Below, piece by piece: positions 35,090 through 45,672 of a stretch of 64,000 nt of DNA. A program made the translations under genes and the position numbers. This DNA comes from Darksidea phi. Its lineage: Eukaryota > Ascomycota > Dothideomycetes > Pleosporales > Lentitheciaceae. The stretch is taken from positions 1 through 64,000 of the forward strand of contig JASJFT010000245.1 of NCBI GenBank assembly GCA_030770425.1, in the 5' to 3' direction. Each line of letters opens with the position of its first letter. Positions within the stretch are counted from its first letter, which is position 1. The notes under the pieces were generated by a model. That model did no database searches, was not told the DNA's origin, and worked only from the letters and a program-made list of their open reading frames with translations.

Positions 35090-35751
35090 TCAAGTCGTAA
35101 AAAGTGTATCTTCCTCTCTCAGGTATTCTCCAATATCCGCTTGTCGAAATGTGACGATGCCTGTCGGGTCCAGCTTCCTCGCTTCTGCGGTTGACCTCGC
35201 ACTGACGCCGAAGCCCTATAATATTTGTCAGCTCTATGTTCTACATTGTACTCTCAGCATATGCTCACCAATGGGGTATCACTCATGTTTAACACCACGA
35301 CGCCACTATGCTCCGGACAATCCTCACTCCACCTTCCGACATGCGCCTTCAACACATTGCCTCCATACAGAAAGGGCATCTCGCCATTCTGCTTCACCCA
35401 CACCTTGTACCGCGCATGCGGCGCGATGATGCTCAACGCTGTGATGTGCAACCTGAACTTCCCCGTCTTGGTGAACTTCCCGAGACAGGTGCCAAGGGAG
35501 AGAAGGGCATCGCGCTTTACCGAAGTAGCGAGGTTGGCAAGTGATTCGCGCACGTAGTAGACGCGGGAGCCCTGGATGCGAAAGACGTGACGGTCGGCGG
35601 CGGAGCCAGCAGTGATGAGGTCCTGGATGCCGCTGCCGCAGTAAGCGGCCAGCTTCTCGAAGAGCGTTTTTGTTTCGGTCTATACAATCAATCATCAGCA
35701 CGTCTACGCTTTTTAGTTTTAGAGTTGTTGTACCTCTGTAAGTGGCCTCAT
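35090..35751 (-). CDS. NIP7: 60S ribosome biogenesis factor Nip7
   Basis: Exons 35751-35734 (only 18 nt, MRPLTE), 35679-35269 and 35215-35090 give 184 aa, matching the family. Introns of 54 and 53 nt end in TATAG. The body matches Nip7 closely: [101 protein letters not shown] and a C-terminal [16 protein letters not shown]. The PUA domain lies in the C-terminal half. It is a nucleolar factor for 27S pre-rRNA processing and 60S assembly. Confidence 0.97.
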
Positions 35752-35935
35752 CGTGACGGTGCTGTGGACGAAGCCTCGAACTCCGCGACGTGATGGAGAT
35801 GCAGGCCACGAAAAAATTGTGGAGGTCGGCGAAAGTAACCCCTCACTCCCCGACGCCAAGACTAAAATTATTTTGGTACAGAGCTCCGCTTCTGTCGGCT
35901 TCCTCAGCAACACTTCCCAGGTCCCCTTCTGCCCA
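35752..35935. promoter_or_regulatory. bidirectional promoter, NIP7 / NOC3
   Basis: 184 bp drive two 60S-biogenesis genes in opposite directions. It holds CGAAAAAATTG at 35809-35819, close to the ribosomal RNA processing element (AAAAATTTT core), and ACTAAAATTATTTTGG at 35861. A PAC-like CGATGAGG overlaps the NIP7 start codon. Shared control of ribosome-biogenesis genes through RRPE/PAC is known in yeasts; here it is inference. Confidence 0.6.
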
Positions 35936-37969
35936 ATGTCACGCATACCCGCCGCAAAGCGGCGTCGCCTCTCTCCTCCCGCAGCTGATGGCCCGACGCC
36001 CCCGTCGTCAAAGGACCACAAGGCAGCGTTTGTTGCAAATGCCGCCAAGTGGGATCTCGAGCAGGACTACGAACAGCGCCCGCGGAAGGCGAAGAAGCAA
36101 AAGGAGAATGGCAAGCTGCCCGTCCGAACGACCGAGGGTTGGATAGCGCCGCCCGTGCAAGCTGTCGAGGAGAAGGAAGAGGAGAAAACCGACAGCTTCC
36201 TCGGGTCTGCGAGCGAGAGTGAAGAGGAGGAACAGAAAGAAGCGGAAGAGCAGCCAAGCGTACCACCCCGTCAACAAATTTTCGAGGCGAAGGAGGAGCT
36301 TGCGAGGATCGCGGCTCTACTCAATGAGGACCCGGAAGAGCACATTGGGGCTTTGAAGACGTTGGCAGCGCTCGCGGCTTCTAACAACGTGACTGTTAAG
36401 AAACTGGCACTAGCGACGCAGGCGGCAATATTCAAAGACCTTATTCCCGGCTACCGTATACGTCCGCTCAACGAGGAAGCTCTAGGTGAAAAGGTGTCGA
36501 AAGAGGTGCGAAAGCTGCGGAACTTTGAACAGAAGCTTGTTTCGGGATACCAGGCATATGTGCAGCAGTTGGCCAAATTGGCCAAGCCGAGCCCTTCTCA
36601 GTTCTCAGAGCAGTCTGCAGGCCTGGCGTCCGTTGCCATCACCTGCGCATGTAACATGTTGCTAGCCGTGCCGCACTTCAACTTCCGCGGGGAATTGCTA
36701 CAAGTCTTGGTTGGCAAGTTGAGTACGAGACGCGTCGATGCCGACTTTGTCCGGTGCAGAGAGACGCTAGAAACGCTGTTTCAAAACGACGAAGAAGGAA
36801 ATGCCTCATTGGAAGCCGTCACCATGTTGACCAAGATGATGAAGGCCAAAGACTATCACTTTGATGAGAGCGTTCTCAACACTTTCCTCCACCTCCGGTT
36901 GCTAGGCGAATTGTCGATCAAAGCTTCATATAACTCTGTTGACAAGCCCGAGGACCAGGAGTATGCAGGCAAGAAGATTAAACAAAAGCGTCAGTTTCGA
37001 ACAAAGAAGCTACGCAAGCAAATGAAGGAAAACAAGGCGATCGAGAAGGAGATGAAGGAAGCAGATGCTGCAGTAAGCCATGAAGAACGCGACAGGATGC
37101 AGTCCGAGACCCTCAAGATGGTTTTCGTCGCATACTTCAGGATACTGAAGGTGCGCTCGCAAAAGCTCATGGGAGCTGTGCTGGAAGGGCTGGCGAAGTA
37201 TGCGCATCTGATCAATCAAGATTTCTTTGGCGACATTCTAGAGGCGCTAAGGGACATTATCAGCACTGCAGAGCTCTCAGCAGCTGCAGAAGTCGATGAT
37301 GAGGACGCAGAGGAAGAGGAAGAGGACGATGATGTGCCAGAGCGAAACCTCACGCGGGAATCGCTTCTCTGTGTGATCACTGCCTTTGCCCTGCTCAACG
37401 GACAGGACGGTACTAAGACTGCATCGACACTCAAGCTTGACCTGAGCTTCTTCATCACGCACCTGTACCGTACACTGCATGCGGTATCACTCAATCCAGA
37501 CATCGAGTTTAGTGCGAGATCCCTCCATCTTCCCGATCCCCATGCACCGGAGGCCCACACACCTATAGCCAATAAGATTAACGTGCAAACGACCATCGTG
37601 CTGCTCATTCGATCCCTGTCTTCGGTCCTTTTGCCCCCGACGGCGCTACGCGCAGTTCCCCCTAACCGCGTCGCTGCATTCTGCAAGCAACTGATGACGA
37701 TATCGCTGCACCTACCGGAGAAGTCCTGCACTGCAATGCTCGGTCTACTCAACCAAGTCACGAAAGCGCATGGGCGCAAGGTCAGCGCTCTCTGGATCAC
37801 TGAGGAGCGAAGAGGAGACGGTGTTTTCGATGCCCTCAAGCCAGAAATTGAAGGTAGCAACCCGTTCGCGGGAACTGTATGGGAGGGAGAGATCTTGAAG
37901 CGACATTATTGCCCTACAATACGGGATGCAGTCGCGGGTATAGAGAAGAATGTTCTGGATGCGAGATAG
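35936..37969 (+). CDS. NOC3: nucleolar complex protein 3
   Basis: Single exon, 677 aa from ATG 35936 (MSRIPAAKRRRLSPP). The frame is open 61 codons further 5' without another ATG. N-terminal basic nuclear signals (KRRRL, RPRKAKKQKEN) and an acidic stretch precede the NOC3 domain: ELARIAALLNEDPEEHIGAL and VKKLALATQAAIFKDLIPGY at about residues 115-175. A lysine-rich hinge (KKIKQKRQFRTKKLRKQMKE) and a second acidic patch (about residues 452-470) precede the CBF/NOC domain, which spans the C-terminus. It forms the Noc2-Noc3 complex for 60S export and, in yeast, replication licensing. Confidence 0.95.
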   Translation: MSRIPAAKRRRLSPPAADGPTPPSSKDHKAAFVANAAKWDLEQDYEQRPRKAKKQKENGKLPVRTTEGWIAPPVQAVEEKEEEKTDSFLGSASESEEEEQKEAEEQPSVPPRQQIFEAKEELARIAALLNEDPEEHIGALKTLAALAASNNVTVKKLALATQAAIFKDLIPGYRIRPLNEEALGEKVSKEVRKLRNFEQKLVSGYQAYVQQLAKLAKPSPSQFSEQSAGLASVAITCACNMLLAVPHFNFRGELLQVLVGKLSTRRVDADFVRCRETLETLFQNDEEGNASLEAVTMLTKMMKAKDYHFDESVLNTFLHLRLLGELSIKASYNSVDKPEDQEYAGKKIKQKRQFRTKKLRKQMKENKAIEKEMKEADAAVSHEERDRMQSETLKMVFVAYFRILKVRSQKLMGAVLEGLAKYAHLINQDFFGDILEALRDIISTAELSAAAEVDDEDAEEEEEDDDVPERNLTRESLLCVITAFALLNGQDGTKTASTLKLDLSFFITHLYRTLHAVSLNPDIEFSARSLHLPDPHAPEAHTPIANKINVQTTIVLLIRSLSSVLLPPTALRAVPPNRVAAFCKQLMTISLHLPEKSCTAMLGLLNQVTKAHGRKVSALWITEERRGDGVFDALKPEIEGSNPFAGTVWEGEILKRHYCPTIRDAVAGIEKNVLDAR

Positions 37970-38559
37970 GGTATTTGCAATTATGATAACTACCAATCCT
38001 TCAACCATCTCCAAATGCTTAGTCGGCCAACTCGCGCCATTTAGGCTGCCACCGAACTCCGTTGCCGACCCTGCGCAGCATAGATACTAGTGTCAAGCTC
38101 ACATACCTTGGGGCGGAGCCGATATTTATAGACCCATGTGGGGGCTAATGTTTTATGTCTGCAACCAGTCACGTCACGCAAGGCTCAATGCTGACCTGGG
38201 CGGCACTACGTCTCATTCGCTTATCTCTATCGAGGAGCTTCATCTTGAAGTACGTGAGGCTTGTTAACGCCACATAGGCCCAAGGATAGTTCAGATCCGA
38301 CAACATCATAGTTCAACCTTGTATTGCCGGTCACGCTAGTAGGCGGCTATGCCGGTATCTAACTCTCGCGCGACAACATAACGTAAGGCGTTCGCGATGA
38401 GAGCCGTGCGCTCTTTTACCCGATATCAGCCCCCTTTCTCGAATTTTAGCGTTGGGGGCCCGAATTTCAGATATTCCACGCTACATAACCCAGATCGCCG
38501 CCATATGCGTGCATAATCAAGTCAGACTGCGTTTTGCCTCGATACCACCCTATCTAACC
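37970..38559. other. intergenic, no gene seen
   Basis: 590 bp upstream of the lectin-like membrane protein. The 38452-38559 stretch is open in the downstream frame but lacks a signal peptide. Confidence 0.5.
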
Positions 38560-39597
38560 ATGGCAAAGTTCGACTCGAACCTATGGTACCACATCTACAT
38601 GGACTCAGACAAAGGAAACGCCCTGGTTGGAACCTCTCTGTTCAATGAGGAATGGGGCGCAACCTTCTTTCAGCCAACCGATCTTACCAAAACGGTGCAA
38701 AAGTGGCAATTCTATGCCGTCGACACTAGCCCTACCTACGTGATTCGTTCGATGGATGCGGATGGCATCGGCTGTATGGGCGCCCAGTACAACGAGACCA
38801 CTAAAGAGACGCTAGCGGTCATGATGGGAGTGGGTAAGGCGGATGATACTGTGTATTGGACAATTTGGGAATCAAAACCGGCTGGAACGTATTACCTTAC
38901 GAACAAAGCGAACGGGACAGCGCAGCGATTCAGTACGAAAGTTACTGAAACTAGGATGAGCGACGACACCACCGGCGAGAATCCTGGACAGCAGTTAGCA
39001 TTTGAGCCTATCGAGGCCATCAACAACGAGAAGTTTTCTCAGGTAAACGTAAGCTTCCCAATTTCGCCAAGGTTACAGGAACGTAGCACTAATCCAGCGT
39101 AGCTAAGGACAAAAGTATTAATATCTCCCGCGACGAGTTCGACATCTTTTACAACACCCAGCACTATACCCACTCCTTCGATTACACCATCGCCTACTCC
39201 TCCTGGCACGGCAAACACACCAGCCACGAATCCTAGCTCTGGAGGTCTCTCCACTCCCGCAAAAGCTGCCATTGGAGCCTCAGTCGGTGGGATAGCACTC
39301 ATCGCACTCGTAATACTCGGCCTATTCTTCCGGCGTAGACGGAAATCGCCCCAGACCTCTTACCACCAGACGAACCACGAAGCCTATCAAGAGGTTATAT
39401 CAGAGACGGACCACTTTGTAAAGGCTGAGCTGGCCACGAACAATGATAGCACAACGAAGCAGAAGCGGTTCTATGTTAAGCCTGAGCTGGCTGCAAACGA
39501 GGAGAGCACAGTAGCGCATGAGTTGCCGTTGACGCATGCGCCCCCTGCGGAGTTGCCGGTAGAAGCTGTTAGAAATGGATTACTTGAGAGGCGTTGA
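38560..39597 (+). CDS. beta-trefoil-like single-pass membrane protein, paralogue A
   Basis: Exons 38560-39042 and 39103-39597 give 325 aa; the intron (60 nt, GTAAAC, branch CTAAT, GCGTAG) lies at a domain boundary. Residues 1-160 start MAKFDSNLWYHIYMDSDKGN and have three roughly equally spaced Trp-containing blocks (QKWQFY, VYWTIWE, GQQLAFE), the pattern of a ricin-B-type trefoil. A Ser/Thr/Pro stalk follows (about 162-213), then a membrane helix (AAIGASVGGIALIALVILGL) and FFRRRRK, placing the C-tail in the cytosol. Tail repeats include VKAELATNND and VKPELAANEE. There is no N-terminal signal peptide, odd for a protein whose stalk should be outside. A paralogue lies at 47827 and a broken one at 40281. 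The trefoil assignment is inference. Confidence 0.82.
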
Positions 39598-40280
39598 CGC
39601 CTTCCTTCCTCGGCGACGTCGCTATTTCCGTTCGCTTTCACCACGTAGTCATCTTACTATCCGAGAGTGCTCAGTCAGTGCTGCACATACACTAAACCCC
39701 GGGTGGCGGGCGTAAATGCAGTGGTTCAGCCTCGGCCTCATTACACTGAAGTCCGACTCTGACCCCGTCATCCCATATATGCTCGGATTTAAAATCCCAC
39801 ATCTTCGGTTTTTCGTTTTCAGTCACAGCCTCCCGAAAATGTCTATACCATCACTAATACACCCACCGTGAAACTGGCATAGGTAATCAGGCGTGTTAAT
39901 CAGCGAAAGATGCTGGCCACTATTCGCTCCGCCCCCAAACAATAGGTGGCCTGGATTGGCAGAGTTGAGATGCGCTGCGGATCAAATGTGCAATAGTTAT
40001 ATCTAGAGCAATGCTGAGCACTAGTTAAGCCTTTTGCTTGGCGAGACAGCATCCTGCTTATCCGCTAAGCCTGTTACTCCTTGCACTTTCCACAACAGAG
40101 TATGTTAATAACAATCAGCCGGCCAGTCAGCCTTGATCCATGCACTTTACCTAAGCTTTGGGAGCTGATATGCGATCGGCCGCTACAAGCTGAGTTGAGC
40201 CCGTTTGCCTACGAAGCGCACGTTTCTCCATCATACAACTTCAGTCTTCCTTTGGTTGCGCGACGTCCGCTTGCCCAACG
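39598..40280. other. intergenic, no gene seen
   Basis: 683 bp between paralogue A and the broken paralogue. Nothing recognisable. Confidence 0.5.
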
Positions 40281-40532
40281 ATGGGACTCTTCGATCCAAA
40301 CCAATGGTATCATATCTACGTAAACGACGATAACAAACACACTATGAAAGGTGTCACTTGGGACAATGGCATTACCGATTCAACTTATTTTGAAAGCGTA
40401 GAACTTGATAAACCTTGGCAACAATGGTAGATCTACCGTATGACCGACTCAGATTACTACGTTTTGCGGACGAAGGGCGCGGGACAGAACAACTTTAGAG
40501 TTTTGCGGAGGGTAGAACGATTGATAAGCTGA
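40281..40532 (+). pseudogene. truncated paralogue of the beta-trefoil-like membrane proteins
   Basis: ATG 40281 begins MGLFDPNQWYHIYVNDDNKH, clearly paralogous to the starts at 38560 and 47827. At 40428-40430 the codon that is Gln in both paralogues (KWQF, HWQF) is TAG (QQW-stop-IYRMTDSDYYVLRTKG). The frame then diverges and ends at 40532. The rest of the trefoil, stalk and membrane helix are not found in the next 700 bp. The CAG to TAG change is a C to T transition before A. Confidence 0.85.
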
Positions 40533-41207
40533 ATCATATCTTGCTAAGTTCGCGTAATTAGTGAGTAGCTTGAGTGATAGGCAGTCTAACATTTGAGAAT
40601 CGTGAAAGTGACATCTTACCATCACTGTGTTATTGTCGTTCATCTCGGTATTCGATCAGCGCTTGTGGAGCGCGCTGCTGATGGCTGGAAAACAAATGTG
40701 TAGAATTTTGTCTCAGCTTCTTGGTCAGGTCTCCTTCCACCAACTCGCGTCCGCTGGTCTGAGATGAAATGCTTGTATGGCTACACACTTCCCACAAATA
40801 ACGCAACCATAATTGGAACTATGCGTTTTATTGCTTCTGCTAGATGCTATTTTCGTGACTCGAACCTCAGAGAGGCCTGAGTGAGCGACCATTTTTCCTG
40901 CATCTAATCAGAGAATGCATCGTCGTCTTAGCGTAGTTGATATCCATTGCCTGCACCTGATACAAACCTGCTACTGTGTAGCCTGCGCGGTGTTACTAAA
41001 TCGAATTCCTCCGGCCCTTCAGTCTGCTCGGAGGGCCTCTGATTGCCCGCAGGGCTCTCTCATCCCAAGGCTCGCGGACGCCATCTTGCCCGCCCTCTGC
41101 ATCCCGAGAGTCGTCTTCAACAGCTTTAAGTCGTTTGTAGAACCCGTTGTCTTGTGTTTCTTACAAGACCGTGAGCTCGGGCCGATGCTTGTGGAAACGC
41201 AAGTACA
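40533..41207. other. intergenic, no gene seen
   Basis: About 675 bp downstream of the broken paralogue. No readable remainder of stalk or membrane helix. Confidence 0.45.
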
Positions 41208-41591
41208 TTACTCGACACAGTTGCAACGCTCTACAACACTTGAGTAATCGTTATCCGGTTCATCGGCGAGCTCAATATAACCCCAGGCAATCGTGCAAGT
41301 TGGACATGCGCGTTTTAGCCTCAGGTGGCTATCAAAAGCTTGTACAACGTGCATCTGCATGAATCTCGAGGGAGTAGGTAGCGTGGCTAGTTCGATTGGC
41401 GTAAGTTTTCTGCGCGTGTTTTCTAATAGCGGGATTTTGTGTATATTCTTGTATGCATCCTGAAAAGGGTCGTTACCGCTGCCTTCGCGAGCATGCCATA
41501 TTTCGTGGTAGCAGTGGGTAATTTCCTGGATGTTATACAATGCCTGCAGTTTTGTGCCGCCTGATGTTCCGCATTGAAAGCAAAGGCACAT
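41208..41591 (-). CDS. small Cys-containing orphan protein
   Basis: 127 aa from ATG 41591. It starts MCLCFQCGTSGGTKLQAL and has NIQEITHCYHEIWHAREG, later KRACPTCTIAWGYIEL and VVERCNCVE. CxC/CxxC pairs at both ends suggest a metal-binding or disulfide fold. No signal peptide. The ORF is open further 5' but lacks motifs there. It lies 61 nt after the stop of the next upstream minus-strand gene. I do not recognise it. Confidence 0.5.
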   Translation of the reverse strand: MCLCFQCGTSGGTKLQALYNIQEITHCYHEIWHAREGSGNDPFQDAYKNIHKIPLLENTRRKLTPIELATLPTPSRFMQMHVVQAFDSHLRLKRACPTCTIAWGYIELADEPDNDYSSVVERCNCVE

Positions 41592-41652
41592 TATAATTCG
41601 GCTTGCTGAGTGTGTAGTGCTTTTTATAGTCCAGAGAATATGGATCGGAAAC

Positions 41653-42315
41653 TCAGAGCTCTGTGAAGTGGTCCTCCAAAGCCTTGCGCATGCTGCCCTT
41701 GATGGTGCTGAAAGGGGCTGTCGCCATGGAGGGATTGCCGACGAGGCCTTCACTTAGTTAGTGAGATGTTGCTTGATTTTATAGGTTTTACGTACTTCCA
41801 CGGTAGTTCTTGCCCCAGAGCTCAAAGTATATCTCAACTGGTCGTTGCGTCGGGATATAAGATTTTTCTGGCTCGAACCTCGTCAAAACATGCTCCGGCT
41901 TAGCTAAATGCCGTAGACGAAACTGCTCGGCCGCTCTGTTGATATCATCAACACGTCGTCGCTGCTTTGACGGATCAAGATCAGGCAGGGGACTAAGCTG
42001 ATAGTCTTCGAGGAAAGAGCGCATTTGTCGGAGTAGGGGTGTAAGGATAGTCCGCCATTCCCAAATTACCCTGTATTCTAGTCTCTACACTTAGGGACCA
42101 TTAGCTTCTGACTTGGTTTCGCGCGGACCTTTCTACTTACCCTCCAGAGAGTTTTCAGGGTCTCCCGACAGCATCAAAGCTCTCTTCATCCAGTATTCGG
42201 TATCTGCTAGACAAGATTCAACAAAATCTAGGCGTACCCCGACTTGTTTCGCGATGTTCTTCACCTGGTGAAGAGATTTCTTTGCTGTTACGACGACTTT
42301 CTTATTTGCATCCAC
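41653..42315 (-). CDS. orphan protein, 3 exons, start unresolved
   Basis: Exons (42315)-42141, 42077-41796 and 41747-41653. Introns of 63 nt (GTAAGT, CTAAT, ACTAG) and 48 nt (GTACGT, CTAAC, GAAG) knit three frames into one: SGDPENSLE, then EYRVIWEWRTILTPLLRQMR, then GSLVGNPSMATAPFSTIKGS and a stop after ALEDHFTEL. The 5' end is a problem: codon 42315 is GTG directly after an in-frame TGA, so either a short upstream exon exists in the 213-bp gap to the HET gene, or translation starts at an internal Met (EYWMKRAL). The product looks alpha-helical and soluble; family unknown. Confidence 0.5.
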
Positions 42316-42528
42316 TCAAGCAGTCTGGCCCACGCACCACACCACTATATTACGGTATCCCACCAGCGCTGTATGCCAATTTCTCTTTCTTTCACCATCA
42401 CTGCAGCACCATCAATACCATTTGCAGTTGATCTACAATCCCATACATTTGACGAGCCATCGGCCTGCCGACCTGTTCACTCCACCAAGTGCTCGCCCAA
42501 CCAACAACATAGAGGCCCAAAATCCTGC

Positions 42529-44436
42529 CTATACCAAATCAAAAAACTTCGCGCCCAAGCCTGCATCCTTGAGCATCTTCAATGTAACATCTCCCACCCA
42601 TTCAAAGCGCCTCGCAATATGCCCGCAAGAAGTTTCCCGCAAGAAGTGTTTGGTCTTGTCCCGGAAATCAGACAGCCTCGGATCTTCAGGGAGAGTCTCT
42701 GCCGAATCCTTATCGAAATATTCGTAGATGTCGGTAGTCCCCTCCGACCTACAAGGCCGATACCCAACCGACCCAGGCAACTTGCCGAAGACAGCCTCGT
42801 CGTTCATGATGCCATCAACAAAGCACTGCCCGACGACTTCGTATTTGTTATCTCCCTTGGGGCGCAAAGCAAGCGGCGCAGGACAGCCAAACAAGACACA
42901 CACGATATCTCCCGGCTGAGCACGAGCGGGAGCGAGTCCCAGGTTTCCATGCTCAGTCACGATTAGCGACCGGCGGTTGCAACTATACAGGACTTGGCGC
43001 GCCAGCTTGCGGTATTCGGGAATGCTGGTTGGCTTGCCTGAGGTTTCGAGAACGATCTTGATATGAGTCTTTGCCTCGTCGAGAGACGGCACTGAACACT
43101 TCTTGGAGAATGCGAACTTGTTTGTGCAGAGGGTTCGACAAAAGGCATCGAGTCGGTCGTTGTTGTCGTCGGTGTCAGAGTCTCCTGCGATTATTTGACG
43201 AGCAAGGCGAAACATCTCATACTTGAAATTTGACTCGTCCGTCCGAAACAATGTTTCTAGGACGATTTGGATTGTTGATGTAGAAAGGCCCGTCGCTCGC
43301 AGGGTGTGTTGGTCGGGGTATTCGACGTGTGCCGGGAGCCCTCCGTTGCTGAATGCCTGCGAGAGATATCCGGTGCATGGGTCGTTCGCCCAGTCGGGTA
43401 TCCAGGACGGCCAGTCTAGATTCCGAGCGGAAATGTCGCAGTGCTCAAGCATCGACAGTCTCCCCCGCTGCACCTCGATCTCAAGAACCTCTCGATACAG
43501 ATCCAGAACAGGCCTGTCGTAGTCCACCGTGACCTTCCCCTGGTAGTACTCCTCAGCAAGACTAAGCAGTCCATAGATTTTGTCTCGAGCATCGAAGCAC
43601 TTCGACTTGCGTGACACGCGCAGCATGTACTCCAGATTTCCTCTCTGCTTGGTCAACCCGTTCAGCTCAATCACCAACACACACCTCGCTTGGACCTCGA
43701 GCCCCCTGTCTTCCCCCGCGGCCAGCCCCCTCAATCCAATGCTCGCATCCACAAAATCTCTCCACGGCATGAACTCGTGACCACAAACCACCACCGCCTC
43801 GCTATTCGCAAGCGCGATCTCCTGTCGGATCCACAGCCTATCGAACCACGGCCGATGCAACAGCGAATAAAACGCGTCGTAATGCACCGTGTAATACACG
43901 CACGGATCCGTATTGTCAGGATCCTCAGGGTCGTCCTCGAGGTTGGCAAAGTGCACGAAAGAGTGCATCGCCTCGGCGCGGCTCTTGAACAGCTTCATTG
44001 CGTATTCCCCCGTCGTGCCGCCCGAGCCAAGCCAGACGATGACGCGGTTTGCGAGACGATAGATGTCACCCATTCGCGGGATTTGCAGGGCTTTTTCGAG
44101 GTTGTCGCTTTGGTTGATGCAGATGGCGTCGATCCAGATGGGGATGGAGAGCTTCATGAACTTTTGGAGGTGGCGGATGGCTTGGAATAGGTTTGGAGTG
44201 ATGTGAAGGACGGATTGAGTGGGGTTGCCGTTGTAAGCGGTGATGGAGACGGGGATCTTGTCAATTGCGGCACCCCAGACGTACGACAAGGCCATATATA
44301 CGGGGGTTAGTTCTTCAGAGATAGTTATGTGGTTGATCGCTAAAGCAAGAGGCTCGTCTTCGGTGCCAGCGAGGATGGAAACGAGGCGGACGACGAAGGC
44401 ACCTTTGTCCAGGGGTTGATACTGGAAGTTGTTCAT
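42529..44436 (-). CDS. HET-domain (heterokaryon incompatibility) protein
   Basis: Single exon, 635 aa. The HET domain is at the N-terminus (about residues 45-200) with all blocks: TPVYMALSYVWGAA, IPIWIDAICINQSDNLEKA, RMGDIYRLANRVIVWLGSGG, then RPWFDRLWIRQEIALANSEA. The C-terminal half includes RDKIYGLLSLAEEYYQGKVT and ends with the GDIVCVLFGCPAPLALRP/YEVVGQCFVDGIMNDEA block usual in this class. It differs in architecture from the HET gene at 262, where the domain is central. It lies between the two intact trefoil-like membrane proteins. Confidence 0.95.
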   Translation of the reverse strand: MNNFQYQPLDKGAFVVRLVSILAGTEDEPLALAINHITISEELTPVYMALSYVWGAAIDKIPVSITAYNGNPTQSVLHITPNLFQAIRHLQKFMKLSIPIWIDAICINQSDNLEKALQIPRMGDIYRLANRVIVWLGSGGTTGEYAMKLFKSRAEAMHSFVHFANLEDDPEDPDNTDPCVYYTVHYDAFYSLLHRPWFDRLWIRQEIALANSEAVVVCGHEFMPWRDFVDASIGLRGLAAGEDRGLEVQARCVLVIELNGLTKQRGNLEYMLRVSRKSKCFDARDKIYGLLSLAEEYYQGKVTVDYDRPVLDLYREVLEIEVQRGRLSMLEHCDISARNLDWPSWIPDWANDPCTGYLSQAFSNGGLPAHVEYPDQHTLRATGLSTSTIQIVLETLFRTDESNFKYEMFRLARQIIAGDSDTDDNNDRLDAFCRTLCTNKFAFSKKCSVPSLDEAKTHIKIVLETSGKPTSIPEYRKLARQVLYSCNRRSLIVTEHGNLGLAPARAQPGDIVCVLFGCPAPLALRPKGDNKYEVVGQCFVDGIMNDEAVFGKLPGSVGYRPCRSEGTTDIYEYFDKDSAETLPEDPRLSDFRDKTKHFLRETSCGHIARRFEWVGDVTLKMLKDAGLGAKFFDLV

Positions 44437-45672
44437 TTCTACTACTTTCTTGCCAGAAGAGGCCTTCGATGTTGTCTTTAAGTGTAGGGTTGGGGTTACT
44501 TCGTTGTACTTGAAAGAAAGTTGTTCGTTTCCTCTCGAGAAACTGCAAGGTTGCTCGGGTTGGATGAATTTAACTCCGTAGTAGTTATGCAGGATAGCTT
44601 AGAAGAAATAATACTATTTAATACCATACATATGTAAGCAGACTTGGCACGAGCTAATGCATACAAAGAACGGCTAAAACATCGCGGATTTCAAGGGTCT
44701 ATTCTCCGTCAGCGAAAACTCTCGGAACGTATCCTTCTCACCTAAAATCAAAGTCTAAGACTCGAAATATTTCTTTCTTATCTGGTCTTTCTTTTTAGAC
44801 CTCCGACGTTAATTAGTGTCTTTTACATAGCAATATAACAGGGCTAGAACGCTAATAAGGCGATTAACGGCGTTGGCGGAACGGCGGATAACATAGCAGC
44901 CACGACGAGAAATCTTATTAGGGGACTAGTGACTTAGAGATCAATAGCTATATTATATAAATATACTACTCAAAACTCCATATTCTGTAAGGTAGAGGTC
45001 TAGCCAAAAAAAATTAGAAGCTACTTTGATCGGAAGTACCGACCGGGGTGGTGAGTTTGCATCAATCCGCATGTTACGCCAGCCAAAGAGCTGATAGTGG
45101 CTTCAGAAGATCAAAGCCAGACTTTATAAGTCAGTTATGACCATTTATGAGTATTTTAGGAAAGCGGAAGCCTTATAGTAGTAGCAGACGGAAAGGACAT
45201 GATTTTGCCACAAAGGAAGGCTCCGCGCGCCTTAGGCGTAAAGGGATCGATCGATGCCATCGTAATATTTAAATCAAACAGAGCAGGGAGTATCCCAGGA
45301 AGGTATAAATAATATTCTGTTGAGACTACAGGAATAATTGGCTACTCTAAGAAAGTTATTATCGCTCGAAGTCAAAGTACCTATATTTTGTCTCGCGACA
45401 CCGTGCGTCTCTCGGCCCAGGGATAGAGGTTATCAATCAATTTGGTCAGAATCAGTTTGATCTTGGTTTGCATCAAACTTCTTTGACACAGTTCGCTCTA
45501 TCACGTTCGTGCCACCAACTTCGCCGATCAAGAATATCCCACCAACTTCCTCACATTAAATCGTTCTATCATGCTGTTAATGCGTGCTATTTCGTACAAT
45601 CTCAATGTGGTCAACGGCCTCGGGGATTACTTCGGAGCAACCGCTCCGAAGCAACATAATTTCTATAAAACT
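44437..45672. other. AT-rich, TpA-rich intergenic relic
   Basis: 1.2 kb, most extreme at about 44580-45400, with runs such as TATATTATATAAATATACTA and many TpA dinucleotides, unlike the GC-balanced genes around it. No frame is open for long. This is the usual look of a transposon fragment degraded by RIP, but no terminal repeat or transposase motif can be named. Confidence 0.55.

Noticed and set aside
42244..44190. Plus-strand ORFs opposite the second HET gene and its 3' flank
   Set aside because: Antisense shadows without motifs; the minus strand has all HET blocks.
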